Counted from the first letter of the stretch, positions 17,088 to 25,801 are shown. The stretch is 64,000 nt of DNA from Cytobacillus firmus DS1 (GCF_000565285.1 NZ_APVL01000002.1:1-64000); one strand, 5' to 3'. The notes: generated by a model not told the origin, from the letters alone. Made by a program: numbers and translations.

Positions 17088-18983
17088 ATGGATATTCTAA
17101 AAAAAATTGAGATGTACAGACACGAGGAAGAAAAGCTTAAATGGGAAGGGACTTTTGGAGAGTATTTAGAAATTGTTAAAGAGAAGCCATGGGTTGCCCA
17201 GTCAGCACATTCGCGGGTATATAATATGATTAAGGATGCCGGTGTCGAAGAAGTGAAGGGGCAAAAACGATATCAATTTTTCAGCAATCAGCTCTTTGGT
17301 TTAGAAGAAGCATTGGAAAGGCTGGTAGAAGAGTATTTTCATCCTGCTGCCAAACGCCTTGATGTCCGTAAAAGGATCCTTTTATTAATGGGGCCGGTCA
17401 GCGGGGGTAAATCAACATTGGTGACAATGCTAAAGAGAGGATTAGAGCAATACTCTCACGCTGATAGGGGTGCGGTCTATGCCATTAAGGGCTGCCCTAT
17501 GCATGAAGATCCGCTTCATTTAATTCCGCATCACCTCCGCAAGGACTTTTATGATGAGTATGGAATAAGAATTGAAGGAAACCTATCGCCATTGAATAGT
17601 ATGCGTCTCGAACAGGAGTATGGCGGCCGCATAGAAGATGTTTTAATTGAAAGAATCATTTTCTCAGAAGATCGCAGGGTAGGGATTGGAACCTTCAGCC
17701 CTTCAGATCCAAAATCCCAGGATATTGCTGATCTGACTGGAAGCATTGACTTTTCAACCATTGCTGAATATGGTTCAGAATCAGATCCTCGTGCCTATCG
17801 TTTCGACGGTGAGCTGAATAAAGCAAACCGCGGTATGATGGAATTCCAGGAAATGCTGAAGTGTGACGAGAAGTTTTTATGGCATTTATTGTCCCTGACT
17901 CAGGAAGGCAACTTTAAAGCCGGACGCTTCGCTCTTATTTCGGCAGATGAGCTAATTGTCGCTCACACGAATGAAACAGAGTATCGTTCATTCATTTCCA
18001 ATAAAAAGAATGAAGCTTTGCATTCCAGAATAATCGTTATGCCAATCCCATATAATTTAAAGGTTTCAGAGGAAGAGAAGATTTACGATAAAATGATCCG
18101 TGAAAGCGATGTTTCCAATGTGCACATTGCACCGCATACTTTAAGAGTGGCAGCGATGTTTACGATTTTAACCCGCATGAAGGATCCGAAAAAAGGCGAT
18201 ATTGATTTAGTTAAGAAAATGCGTTTGTATGATGGAGAGAGCGTTGAAGGCTATAATAGAGCAGATGTGGAAGAATTGAAAAAAGAGCATGCAGATGAGG
18301 GCATGAGCGGCATTGACCCGCGTTATGTCATCAACAGGATCTCTTCGACAATCATCCGCAAAAATATCACAAGCATCAATGCGCTTGATGTATTGCGGTC
18401 GCTTAAAGAAGGGTTGGATCAGCATCCATCCATCACTCCAGAGCTGAAGGAAAGATACCTGAACTTTATTTCTCTGGCCCGCAAAGAGTACGATGATATT
18501 GCGAAGAAAGAAGTCCAAAAGGCATTTGTTTACTCTTATGAAGAATCTGCGAAAACGCTTATGGAAAATTATCTTGATAATGTTGAAGCATACTGCAATA
18601 AAGCAAAGCTGCGCGACCCATTAACCGGTGAGGAAATCAGTCCGGATGAAAAGCTGATGCGCTCAATCGAAGAGCAGATCGGCATCTCCGAGAATGCGAA
18701 GAAAGCATTCAGGGAGGAAATCCTTATCCGCATCTCCGCTTATGCCAGAAAAGGCAAGCGCTTTGACTATAATTCGCATGACCGTCTGCGCGAAGCCATT
18801 CAGAAGAAACTCTTCGCCGACCTGAAGGATGTCGTGAAAATCACAACATCTTCAAAAACGCCGGATGAGCAGCAGCTGAAGAAGGTGAATGAGGTAGTAG
18901 CACGTCTGATCGACGAACATGGCTATAACTCCACATCAGCAAACGAATTGCTCCGCTATGTGGGAAGCTTGCTGAATCGATAA
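17088..18983 (+). CDS. prkA: PrkA AAA+ serine protein kinase
   Basis: 631 residues, full family length. An N-terminal AAA-type ATPase module carries the Walker A motif GPVSGGKST near residue 105. The C-terminal half is the PrkA domain. GGGGGAGG precedes the ATG; an upstream in-frame start lies within that leader. PrkA is found with YhbH and SpoVR in many bacteria and is required for efficient sporulation in B. subtilis; its kinase versus protease-like activity is debated in the literature. Here yhbH is the next sizeable gene and spoVR lies about 30 kb further. Confidence 0.96.
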   Translation: MDILKKIEMYRHEEEKLKWEGTFGEYLEIVKEKPWVAQSAHSRVYNMIKDAGVEEVKGQKRYQFFSNQLFGLEEALERLVEEYFHPAAKRLDVRKRILLLMGPVSGGKSTLVTMLKRGLEQYSHADRGAVYAIKGCPMHEDPLHLIPHHLRKDFYDEYGIRIEGNLSPLNSMRLEQEYGGRIEDVLIERIIFSEDRRVGIGTFSPSDPKSQDIADLTGSIDFSTIAEYGSESDPRAYRFDGELNKANRGMMEFQEMLKCDEKFLWHLLSLTQEGNFKAGRFALISADELIVAHTNETEYRSFISNKKNEALHSRIIVMPIPYNLKVSEEEKIYDKMIRESDVSNVHIAPHTLRVAAMFTILTRMKDPKKGDIDLVKKMRLYDGESVEGYNRADVEELKKEHADEGMSGIDPRYVINRISSTIIRKNITSINALDVLRSLKEGLDQHPSITPELKERYLNFISLARKEYDDIAKKEVQKAFVYSYEESAKTLMENYLDNVEAYCNKAKLRDPLTGEEISPDEKLMRSIEEQIGISENAKKAFREEILIRISAYARKGKRFDYNSHDRLREAIQKKLFADLKDVVKITTSSKTPDEQQLKKVNEVVARLIDEHGYNSTSANELLRYVGSLLNR

Positions 18984-18990
18984 AAGAGGG

Positions 18991-19022
18991 GCCTGGCAGT
19001 ATTGCTGCCAGGCTTATTTTTT
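18991..19022 (+). terminator. Terminator of prkA
   Basis: GCCTGGCAG, TATT loop, CTGCCAGGC and a T-rich tail directly after the prkA stop. Confidence 0.9.
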
Positions 19023-19060
19023 AGTATGTAATTAATAGATTTAATGAAAATACCCCATAT

Positions 19061-19086
19061 AAAAAAGAGGCTTCGAAAAGCCTCTT
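19061..19086 (-). terminator. Terminator of the 45-residue zinc-ribbon gene
   Basis: On the minus strand GAGGCTTTTCGAAGCCTC is followed by TTTTTT, just after the stop of the small gene at 19089. Confidence 0.8.
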
Positions 19087-19088
19087 CA

Positions 19089-19226
19089 TCAATTTTTGTC
19101 GATTTTTAATGCAGGTTCTTTCTTTTTTTTCTGGCATTCCGGACAGATTGGCTTATTTTCAAGGTAAACGGTCCGGTCAAATATCGATAATTCACCGCAC
19201 CAGCTGCAGCAAAGGATTTCGCTCAT
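19089..19226 (-). CDS. 45-residue CxxC...CxxC zinc-ribbon-like protein
   Basis: A small gene that is easy to miss: start ATG at 19226, GGGGGG upstream and a good terminator downstream. The product opens with MSEILCCSWCGELS and later has CPECQKKKKEPALK, giving two CxxC pairs about 24 residues apart, the layout of a minimal zinc ribbon, then a basic tail. I do not recognise a named family. A nucleic-acid or protein-binding role is plausible but not shown. It lies between prkA and yhbH but on the opposite strand. Confidence 0.7.
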   Translation of the reverse strand: MSEILCCSWCGELSIFDRTVYLENKPICPECQKKKKEPALKIDKN

Positions 19227-19293
19227 AAAATCCCCCCTTTTATATAATCCTATTTACGCTTGGCCATATTTATGCTGCCGAATCTGTATAAAA

Positions 19294-19319
19294 GTTTAGA
19301 TTAGCCCATTTAGGGGTAT
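19294..19319 (+). promoter_or_regulatory. Sigma-B promoter
   Basis: GTTTAG and GGGTAT are separated by 14 bases, a near-perfect match to the general-stress sigma-B consensus (GTTTAA, 13-15 bases, GGGTAT). It lies 22 bases before the start codon of the small gene at 19342. Confidence 0.75.
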
Positions 19320-19341
19320 AAATACAGCAGAGGTGATATTC

Positions 19342-19527
19342 ATGAAAAAGAAAGAATTAGATAAGGATTATACACCGAGAAACAGCTCAATGGCAGAAAA
19401 TATTGAAGAAATGGAAAACCTGGGCAAGCAGATGGAAAATTTGCGGACCAATAAAGAATTAAAAGAGGATTATGATAAATATCCGGATCCCATTCAGAAT
19501 AAAAACAAAGACAAGAACCTTCGCTAA
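19342..19527 (+). CDS. 61-residue hydrophilic protein, probable general stress protein
   Basis: A highly charged protein without hydrophobic segments (MKKKELDKDYTPRNSS..., ending QNKNKDKNLR), reminiscent of small Bacillus stress proteins or unstructured spore proteins, although I recognise no named family. Evidence that it is real: GAGGTGA six bases before ATG 19342, a sigma-B promoter just upstream and a terminator overlapping its stop. An in-frame GTG nine bases earlier is part of the ribosome binding site. Confidence 0.7.
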   Translation: MKKKELDKDYTPRNSSMAENIEEMENLGKQMENLRTNKELKEDYDKYPDPIQNKNKDKNLR

Positions 19528-19548
19528 ACGCGGAGGTTTATTTTTGTA
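19518..19548 (+). terminator. Terminator overlapping the stop of the 61-residue gene
   Basis: AACCTTCGC and GCGGAGGTT pair with one wobble around TAAAC and run into TTTATTTTTG. The 5' arm is coding sequence. Confidence 0.75.
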
Positions 19549-19696
19549 TTAAAAATAGGCTTGTCCAAAAGATACTTCGAACGTCTTATTGTCAAAATTA
19601 TTTGTAAATTATTTTATCTTCCCGCATATGATAGAGTAATAAACATTTCTTTGTATTGGTGTATTAATAACAAATTCACTGCCGGGAAATGAGTCT

Positions 19697-19777
19697 ATGA
19701 AAAGAAGGCAGACTGCTGATTTGGGGATGTTTCATCTTTTTTTGACACTCGCGATATTGTATGTTGGAAAGCTGTAA
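19697..19777 (+). CDS. Possible 26-residue membrane peptide upstream of yhbH
   Basis: ATG to TAA encodes a basic start (MKRRQTADLG) and one hydrophobic helix (MFHLFLTLAILYVGKL). It ends 33 bases before yhbH, and the upstream purine tract (GGGAAATGAG) is only a weak ribosome binding site. It may be a leader peptide, a real small protein or chance. No homologue is recognised. Confidence 0.25.
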   Translation: MKRRQTADLGMFHLFLTLAILYVGKL

Positions 19778-19810
19778 TGTGTGAAATTTAATTTAAAAGG
19801 AGGGGTTAAC

Positions 19811-20983
19811 ATGACGAATGTCAATAACCATCAGTTTGTGATTTCCCAAGAAGATTGGTCCCTCCATCGCAAAGGCTATGATGACCAGCAGCGTCATCAG
19901 GATAAAGTCCAGGAAGCAATCCGCAACAATTTGCCTGATTTAATAACGGAAGAAAACATTGTAATGTCGAATGGGCGGGAAGTAGTAAAGATTCCGATTC
20001 GCTCATTGGATGAATACAAAATCCGTTATAACTATGATAAAAATAAACATGTCGGCCAAGGCGATGGAGATAGCCAGATTGGAGATGTAGTGGCACGTGA
20101 CGGATCCGGCAGCCAGAAAGGACCCGGAAAGGGGCAGGGAGCAGGCGACCAGGCAGGCGAGGATTATTTTGAAGCAGAAGTATCACTGATGGAAATTGAA
20201 GAAGCTTTATTTAAACAATTGGAATTGCCTAATTTAAAGAGAAAAGAGCAGGATGAAAATCTCATAGAGGACATTGAATTTAATGATATCAGAAAGACTG
20301 GATTAATGGGCAATATTGATAAGAAACGGACCATGATGTCGGCATTCAAGCGCAACGCAATGAAGGGAAAGGCAGCTTTCCACCCGATTTATAAGGAAGA
20401 TTTGAAGTTTAAGACCTGGAATGAAATTGTAAAGCCTGATTCAAAGGCTGTTGTGCTTGCGATGATGGATACGAGCGGGTCGATGGGGATCTGGGAAAAG
20501 TATATGGCCAGAAGCTTTTTCTTCTGGATGACGCGGTTCCTGAGAACAAAATATGAGACAGTCGAAATTGAATTTATTGCCCATCATACTGAAGCAAAGG
20601 TAGTTTCAGAAGAGGACTTCTTTTCAAAAGGAGAAAGCGGTGGAACCATTTGTTCATCAGCCTACCGAAAAGCGCTTGAGCTTATAGATGCCAAGTACGA
20701 TCCGCGAAAATTTAATATTTACCCTTTCCACTTCTCAGACGGTGATAACCTGACCTCTGATAATGCCCGCTGTGTCAAGCTGGTGGAAGACCTGATGAAG
20801 GTGTCCAATATGTTTGGATACGGTGAGGTCAACCAGTATAACCGCCACTCGACCCTGATGTCCGCCTATAAAAATATCAAAAATGATGATTTCCGATATT
20901 ATATTCTTAAGCAAAAAGCAGATGTATTCCATGCGATGAAAAGCTTTTTCAAACAGGAAGAGGATAAGAAGAAATATGCCTAA
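19811..20983 (+). CDS. yhbH: YhbH sporulation protein (DUF444, VWA-like)
   Basis: 390 residues of the UPF0229/DUF444 family. The N-terminal part contains a Gly-rich low-complexity stretch around residues 90-115 ([10 protein letters not shown], then [15 protein letters not shown]). The C-terminal half has the von Willebrand A signature [13 protein letters not shown], a metal-ion-dependent adhesion site. AAAAGGAGGGG precedes ATG 19811. The family partners genetically with PrkA and SpoVR; in B. subtilis it affects sporulation. A promoter for spore-compartment sigma factors was not identified with confidence. Confidence 0.95.
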   Translation: MTNVNNHQFVISQEDWSLHRKGYDDQQRHQDKVQEAIRNNLPDLITEENIVMSNGREVVKIPIRSLDEYKIRYNYDKNKHVGQGDGDSQIGDVVARDGSGSQKGPGKGQGAGDQAGEDYFEAEVSLMEIEEALFKQLELPNLKRKEQDENLIEDIEFNDIRKTGLMGNIDKKRTMMSAFKRNAMKGKAAFHPIYKEDLKFKTWNEIVKPDSKAVVLAMMDTSGSMGIWEKYMARSFFFWMTRFLRTKYETVEIEFIAHHTEAKVVSEEDFFSKGESGGTICSSAYRKALELIDAKYDPRKFNIYPFHFSDGDNLTSDNARCVKLVEDLMKVSNMFGYGEVNQYNRHSTLMSAYKNIKNDDFRYYILKQKADVFHAMKSFFKQEEDKKKYA

Positions 20984-21005
20984 GAGAGGGAAACCTCTCT
21001 TTTTG
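20983..21005 (+). terminator. Terminator of yhbH
   Basis: AGAGAGG, loop GAAA, CCTCTCT then TTTTTG immediately after the stop. Confidence 0.85.
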
Positions 21006-21011
21006 TTTCAG

Positions 21012-21038
21012 CAAAAAGCCCCCCTTTTCCGGGGGGCT
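21012..21038 (-). terminator. Terminator of the YflT-like gene
   Basis: AGCCCCCC pairs with GGGGGGCT around a six-base loop; on the minus strand it is followed by TTTTT. Confidence 0.85.
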
Positions 21039-21042
21039 GATG

Positions 21043-21663
21043 CTATTTAAGCCTGTCATTAGTAAGCTGTTCATCCCAATTTATTTCAGCACTGGTTTTC
21101 ATCTCCGCTGACTTGGGTGAATCCTGAACACGACTATGATTCTCTTTGACACAGCATGTATCAGCGGATTTATCTGCCAGTGTTTTGATATCGGATTCAT
21201 GGACAACCTCCCGGGCTGAAGCACTCTCCAAATATCCTTCAGAGTTTTCGGCAGTGATTCTCTGATTATCCTGTGTGGAGTCTGGATATTTCCCATAATA
21301 GTCAGCGATTAAAACATATTTTCCGTCAAAAACCATGCCTGCGTATTGATCCAGGTCATGTTCATCAAACCGTGTACCATCTTTTTTATCGGGATCAATT
21401 CCTGAACTTGTGGCCGGGTCTTCCCCCATGAAAAGAGCTTTAACAGAATCAAGAAAACGCTGATTGCCCAGCTCCTGGGAACCGACTATTCGCAAGTTCA
21501 CTCCGTAATTGTCTGCAAAGCTTTCAAGATTTGAGCCATCCTTTGAAACGATCACAAGATTTTCCTTCTGATATCCATTTGACCCTGCACCTTCAATGGC
21601 TTCTTTAAGCTCTTGCTGTGTATCGTATCCGCCTATTAATATATTCTTCTTCAAATTTTTCAC
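21043..21663 (-). CDS. General stress protein with YflT (GSP17M) domain
   Basis: 206 residues. The N-terminal 110 residues match the heat-induced stress protein YflT domain: MKNLKKNILIGGYDTQQELKEAI, LVIVSKD and later DQYAGMVFDGKYVLIAD. The rest is polar, low complexity and probably disordered. A sigma-B promoter lies 28 bases upstream of the start, consistent with the family being part of the general stress regulon. The biochemical role of the domain is unknown. Confidence 0.85.
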   Translation of the reverse strand: MKNLKKNILIGGYDTQQELKEAIEGAGSNGYQKENLVIVSKDGSNLESFADNYGVNLRIVGSQELGNQRFLDSVKALFMGEDPATSSGIDPDKKDGTRFDEHDLDQYAGMVFDGKYVLIADYYGKYPDSTQDNQRITAENSEGYLESASAREVVHESDIKTLADKSADTCCVKENHSRVQDSPKSAEMKTSAEINWDEQLTNDRLK

Positions 21664-21690
21664 TCCCAGTGTATTATGATATTTTTATAT

Positions 21691-21716
21691 TTTCCCTGAT
21701 TTGCAGGCGGAGAAAC
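21691..21716 (-). promoter_or_regulatory. Sigma-B promoter of the YflT-like gene
   Basis: On the minus strand GTTTCT and GGGAAA are separated by 14 bases, matching the sigma-B pattern, and lie 28 bases before the start codon. Confidence 0.6.
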
Positions 21717-21862
21717 GTTCTTTTACTTTAGAAGGCAGGATGCAATAGCATTTAGTCCGGAATCATTATTTGGCACAAGCCGTAAAAATTAATAAAACGC
21801 AAAGAATACAGTATGATAAAGAGATAATAACTGAATTGAATTGCTGCTGGAGGTGGGCAGAT

Positions 21863-22501
21863 ATGGAGATTGAGAAACTGGCTAAAAGGTTAAGGAACAG
21901 AACCCCCATTATTTTGGGGAGTGAGCGATTTTCGAAGTTCGCTATTTTGCTTCCGCTGGTTGAAATCAATAATGAGGTACATGTCCTATTTGAAGTGCGT
22001 TCACTAAAAATGAGAAGGCAGCCTGGGGAGGTATGTTTCCCCGGCGGAAGGATAGATCCGGAAGATAGGGATGAAGAGCATACGGCCATTCGTGAAACCT
22101 CTGAGGAACTCGGTGTGGGTGAAGACAGCATCACAAATGTTTCCCCGCTGGATTACATGATTTCCTTCGGTCAAATTATTTACCCTTATGCAGGCATTAT
22201 TCAAAACCCGGACAAGATTGTGCCTAACCCTGATGAAGTAGAAGAGGTTTTTACTGTGCCCCTGTCCTTTCTGAAAAAAGTAAAACCGGAAACGTATCAC
22301 GTTAATTTTAAGGTAGAGCCAGAGGAAAATTTCCCTTTTGATTTGATTGCCGGAGGTGAAAATTACAATTGGCAGACAAGGAGAGCGGAAGAGGTATTTT
22401 ACTATTTCCAGGATAAGGTCATCTGGGGACTGACTGCCAGAATTCTTAAGCATTTTCTTGAGATCATAACGGAAGATTTCAATGAAAGTGAAATCGTCTG
22501 A
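21863..22501 (+). CDS. Nudix hydrolase, CoA pyrophosphatase type
   Basis: 212 residues. The Nudix box reads GGRIDPEDRDEEHTAIRET followed by SEELGV. The segment just before it (FEVRSLKMRRQPGEVCFPGG) matches the coenzyme A pyrophosphatase signature that distinguishes this subgroup. These enzymes cleave CoA or oxidised CoA to phosphopantetheine and ADP. The start ATG 21863 has GGAGGTGGG upstream; earlier in-frame codons lack a site. Comparable to B. subtilis YvcI. Confidence 0.88.
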   Translation: MEIEKLAKRLRNRTPIILGSERFSKFAILLPLVEINNEVHVLFEVRSLKMRRQPGEVCFPGGRIDPEDRDEEHTAIRETSEELGVGEDSITNVSPLDYMISFGQIIYPYAGIIQNPDKIVPNPDEVEEVFTVPLSFLKKVKPETYHVNFKVEPEENFPFDLIAGGENYNWQTRRAEEVFYYFQDKVIWGLTARILKHFLEIITEDFNESEIV

Positions 22502-22524
22502 AGAAAATAATTTTTCAAAAAAGG

Positions 22525-22553
22525 TTGACGCAGTCCTGATAAATGTTTATGAT
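22525..22553 (+). promoter_or_regulatory. Sigma-A promoter of the hom SAM leader
   Basis: TTGACG and TATGAT with exactly 17 bases between, placed about 27 bases before the riboswitch aptamer. Confidence 0.75.
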
Positions 22554-22580
22554 TCATATAAATTGAATACTTAGAAACTT

Positions 22581-22750
22581 CTTATCAAGAGAGGCGGAGG
22601 GACTGACCCTATGAAGCCTCGGCAACCAGCATTCATGCACGGTGCCAAATTCAGAGGAATACATTTTCCGAAGATAAGAAGGCGGAATGAACGGAATATA
22701 AATTCAAACCCCTTCTTGTCTGTAATGGACGGAAGGGGTTTTTTGTTTTT
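22581..22750 (+). promoter_or_regulatory. SAM-I (S-box) riboswitch with intrinsic terminator
   Basis: The aptamer (22581-22679) shows P1 strands CTTATC/GATAAG, the GAGGCGGAGGGACTGGCCC-type segment (here GACTGACCCTATGA), AGCCTCGGCAACC and CGGTGCCAAATTC, all S-box hallmarks. A strong terminator follows (22707-22750: AAACCCCTTC paired with GAAGGGGTTT, then T-run). Binding of S-adenosylmethionine should stop transcription of homoserine dehydrogenase. Confidence 0.95.
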
Positions 22751-22789
22751 ACGGCAGGATTTACAAATTTTAACAAGGGGGAATAAATA

Positions 22790-24007
22790 ATGTCAGCAAT
22801 AACGATCGGACTATTGGGATTTGGAACTGTTGGAAAAGGTGTGTATGAAACAATCAGAAAGCATCAGGGAAGGCTTCAGGCGATACTCGGGAAAGAAGTG
22901 AAGGTTTCCGCTATCCTGGTCAAAAATGTGAATAAACATTCTTTGCCTGATGATGAGGTGCTTTTAACAGATGACTTTCAGGATATTATTGAACTTCCAA
23001 AGCTCGATGTCGTAATTGATGCCATTGTTGGCAGGGAACCGGGCTATACGTATCTCCGCCAGGCCATATCGAGAGGATGCCATGTCATTACAGCAAATAA
23101 GGAGATGTTTGCATTTCATGGAAGTGAGCTTGCGAAGCTGGCAAAAGAAAAGAATGTATCATTGGGATTTGAAGCTACAGTCGGCGGCGGAATCCCCATC
23201 ATTCAGACCATCAGGCAGCTGCTGAATGCCAACAGGATTGAACGGATTGAAGGAATTTTAAATGGCACATCCAATTTCATTTTGACAAGTATGCGGGAGG
23301 AGAACTTATCATTTGAAGAAGCATTGAAAATCGCTCAGGAAAAAGGCTATGCAGAAGCCGATCCTAAAAACGATATCGAAGGATATGACGCCTTTTACAA
23401 AGCAGTTGTTCTGAGCGAGCTAGTATTCGGGAAAGCGCCGGAACAGGAATACTCTGTAAGAGAAGGCATTACTGATATTACGATTGAACAAATCCGTTTG
23501 GCTGATTCGCTGGGGCTGAAATTTAAACATATAGCATCAATTCAGAAGGAAAAAGATTCTGTCCGCTGTACAGTAAAGCCGGTACTGACAGGAGAATCTC
23601 ATCCTTTATACAGAGTAGAAGGCGTGCAGAATGCCGTTTCCATCGATGCGGATATTGTCGGAAATATCAGTTTGCAGGGACCTGGAGCAGGCATGTTCCC
23701 GACAGCGAGTGCGATTATTGAAGATTTAATTCATGTGGGAAAAGCCGATTTACCTTCAGTATTCGAAGAAGCTGGATCGGAAGAATCTGTTCCTGAACAG
23801 CCGCTCTGGGTTATATTGGGTGATGCTGAAGGATATGAAATCCCTGAGGGAGTTGAAATCGCCAGCAAAGTGTCAGAACAGGCCCTGATCGTTAAAGGAG
23901 CTGCAGAAGCTGTGTCATTATTAGAGAAATCCGATTTGAAGGCTTATCAAGTTCTTGGAGATTATACAGTCACGGCAGGGAAGTATAAGCAGGTACAGCC
24001 GGTCTAA
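22790..24007 (+). CDS. hom: Homoserine dehydrogenase under SAM control
   Basis: 405 residues. NAD(P)-binding motif GLLGFGTVGKGV at the start, catalytic-domain segments EATVGGGIPI and the signature AEADPKNDIEGYDAFYKAVVL. It reduces aspartate semialdehyde to homoserine, the branch toward methionine and threonine. It is shorter than the usual 430-residue Bacillus enzyme, and no clear ACT domain is visible in the roughly 70-residue tail, so amino-acid feedback may be weak or different. It is not followed by thrC/thrB, and the riboswitch leader indicates dedication to methionine supply. AAGGGGGAA precedes ATG. Confidence 0.93.
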   Translation: MSAITIGLLGFGTVGKGVYETIRKHQGRLQAILGKEVKVSAILVKNVNKHSLPDDEVLLTDDFQDIIELPKLDVVIDAIVGREPGYTYLRQAISRGCHVITANKEMFAFHGSELAKLAKEKNVSLGFEATVGGGIPIIQTIRQLLNANRIERIEGILNGTSNFILTSMREENLSFEEALKIAQEKGYAEADPKNDIEGYDAFYKAVVLSELVFGKAPEQEYSVREGITDITIEQIRLADSLGLKFKHIASIQKEKDSVRCTVKPVLTGESHPLYRVEGVQNAVSIDADIVGNISLQGPGAGMFPTASAIIEDLIHVGKADLPSVFEEAGSEESVPEQPLWVILGDAEGYEIPEGVEIASKVSEQALIVKGAAEAVSLLEKSDLKAYQVLGDYTVTAGKYKQVQPV

Positions 24008-24011
24008 AAAA

Positions 24012-24046
24012 CAGAAGGGGCAAGCCTTTGAGCTGCCCCTCCTGAA
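24012..24046 (+). terminator. Hairpin after hom
   Basis: AGGGGCA pairs with TGCCCCT around a 12-base loop, but no clear U-run follows, so termination strength is uncertain. Confidence 0.45.
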
Positions 24047-24068
24047 GTATGTTTAGAGATGGTGGATA

Positions 24069-24263
24069 CTAAGCCTGCTGTTTGTTAAATAAAGGATTAT
24101 TTAATCCGGAATACAGGTCTTTAACATGAACTGTTACTATCTTAGCGCCAATCTGGACATGGACCATATTATCAAAAACAGCTGTTACCAGGCCGTTTAA
24201 TGAAACATTCGCACCAATATTTAGATCTTTGCCGGGAGATTTAACATTTTTCTTGTTTGCCAT
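24069..24263 (-). CDS. DUF2187 family small protein
   Basis: 64 residues in a KOW-like small beta-barrel pattern: KNVKSPGKDLNIGANVSLNG, VTAVFDNMVHVQI, KIVTVHVKDLY. Matches the DUF2187 family common in Bacillus (compare YkvS). ATG 24263 with GGATGGTG upstream is preferred over a longer reading. The function is unknown; the fold suggests nucleic-acid or ribosome contact, which is inference. Confidence 0.8.
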   Translation of the reverse strand: MANKKNVKSPGKDLNIGANVSLNGLVTAVFDNMVHVQIGAKIVTVHVKDLYSGLNNPLFNKQQA

Positions 24264-24401
24264 CGTAACACCATCCCATTCCAATTTATTGAAACTTATA
24301 CATAGAATATTGCCTTTTTATAGTAAAATAAACGCTTTAATAAAAAAAGTCCAGTAAAATAGCTTGTTTTTTTATCGACAAATTGTAATGAAATTAGACA
24401 C

Positions 24402-24929
24402 TTATCTAAAAACAGCTGATGGTACATCGAACTGCCTCCATAGGAAGAGGATGAAAAGAATAGACAGCCCCCATGCGGCAGCTGGCCGCTTATGATGCAT
24501 CCAGAGGATGATAAACATTACAGCATTGAAAAGAATCGACCATTTTAAATTCCAGCCATTATGGTACTTTATCAAATTTAATTTGATATCAACAACCTCA
24601 TTTACAGTATAGAGAAGGACCCAGCCTAAAATATAAAGCAGTTTCTTAATAAGTTTGCCACCAGGAAATCTGTATAAATAGATCAAAATGGTTACCGGAT
24701 ACTTTACAGCCATTATGGAAAAACTGACATGGGTATTTGTAAGATTCACCTTCTCATCGACCCCCTGTGGATCATATGTCCACATCGGATAAAAGTCTGA
24801 GAGCAGATATAAATATAAAAAGTCCCCTAATATGTAAAAAAGGATGGTGGGATAATACATTTTCCAATTTCTCCAGTCACCCCACTTCCATAGAGCGAAA
24901 ATCCACAAAAAAGCATAAAGAGCATTCAT
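24402..24929 (-). CDS. CBO0543-like multi-pass membrane protein
   Basis: 175 residues with about five hydrophobic helices and aromatic-rich loops (WKMYYPTILFYILGDFLYLYLL, HVSFSIMAVKYPVTILIYLYRFP). It resembles the CBO0543 family of Firmicute membrane proteins of unknown function. ATG 24929 is used because GGGAAGTGGTG precedes it; an in-frame GTG twelve bases earlier overlaps that site. There are no cotranscribed neighbours. Confidence 0.7.
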   Translation of the reverse strand: MNALYAFLWIFALWKWGDWRNWKMYYPTILFYILGDFLYLYLLSDFYPMWTYDPQGVDEKVNLTNTHVSFSIMAVKYPVTILIYLYRFPGGKLIKKLLYILGWVLLYTVNEVVDIKLNLIKYHNGWNLKWSILFNAVMFIILWMHHKRPAAAWGLSILFILFLWRQFDVPSAVFR

Positions 24930-25018
24930 TCCATTCACCACTTCCCAGAGCGCACAGTTATTCCTATCCTATCCAATTTAAGAAAAAATAAAAAAACTAA
25001 GCAGGTTAAGACAAATTA

Positions 25019-25066
25019 ATAACCGGAAAACCCAATCAGAAGGGGGCTTTCCGGTTGCTTTTTTTA
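25019..25066 (+). terminator. Long hairpin with U-run on the plus strand
   Basis: AACCGGAAA pairs with TTTCCGGTT across a 20-base loop and is followed by GCTTTTTTT on the plus strand. No plus-strand gene precedes it. It may still terminate the minus-strand glycosylase gene weakly. Confidence 0.55.
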
Positions 25067-25074
25067 CATAGCTG

Positions 25075-25680
25075 TTATTTTCTGTTCCGTGATACATAAG
25101 GACTTTCCGCAATCCAGAATCTCCAGGGATAATCCCGTGCTTCACCGGAATTATCAATACCTATACGTGTTCCCCGTTTGATTTCCCCGGGAGGGATTCC
25201 TTTAACAATCATTAGAGGAGGGCTGGTAAAATGACGGCCATAATCATCTATTGTTATATCAAGGGCTTTAGTTAATTTACCGGGCCCATTAGTGAGGTTT
25301 TTGAGGTCTTCCCTCTTACGTCTTTTCTTCATTAACTCAAGTCCGTCGACAGGTTCAATCCCTCTGATCAATATAGCTTCCGGCTTTTCCTTTGGACCGC
25401 TCACCACATTCACCAGGCAATGGGTATGCATCACATAAGTGTAGACAAAACCGGGTTCATTGAACATGATTTCGGTCCTTTTTGTTCTCCTGTTCCCAAA
25501 GCTGTGTGCTGCTCTGTCCTCCGGGCCCATATAAGCTTCTGTCTCGACAATATAGCCTGAGGCAATTCCTTCTTCAGTTTCTTTGATCAATAAGCAGCCC
25601 AGAAGTGCTTCAGCCAGCAGAAGCGTCGGCTGCTGGTAAAAGCTTTCTGGAAGAGGAGTATATTGTTTAATTTCCTTCAT
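25075..25680 (-). CDS. DNA-3-methyladenine glycosylase, AAG/MPG type
   Basis: 201 residues of the alkyladenine glycosylase family, which excises alkylated purines. Conserved segments: AEALLGCLLIK, IVETEAYMGPEDRAAHSF with the catalytic Glu, FNEPGFVYTYVMHTHCLVNVV, EAILIRGIEP and LTNGPGKLTKALDI. The start at ATG 25680 has TTGGAGAG upstream; a TTG five codons earlier overlaps it. The length matches B. subtilis YxlJ. A monocistronic unit. Confidence 0.93.
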   Translation of the reverse strand: MKEIKQYTPLPESFYQQPTLLLAEALLGCLLIKETEEGIASGYIVETEAYMGPEDRAAHSFGNRRTKRTEIMFNEPGFVYTYVMHTHCLVNVVSGPKEKPEAILIRGIEPVDGLELMKKRRKREDLKNLTNGPGKLTKALDITIDDYGRHFTSPPLMIVKGIPPGEIKRGTRIGIDNSGEARDYPWRFWIAESPYVSRNRK

Positions 25681-25801
25681 AGTCAATCTCTCCAATAGTA
25701 TTTTATGAAGTTCGGTCTTATGTTTTTACCCTGTGCTATTTTTTCATAACCATACCTGCAGTATAATAGCAAAAGGAATACAAGACAGGATGTGTGCATT
25801 A

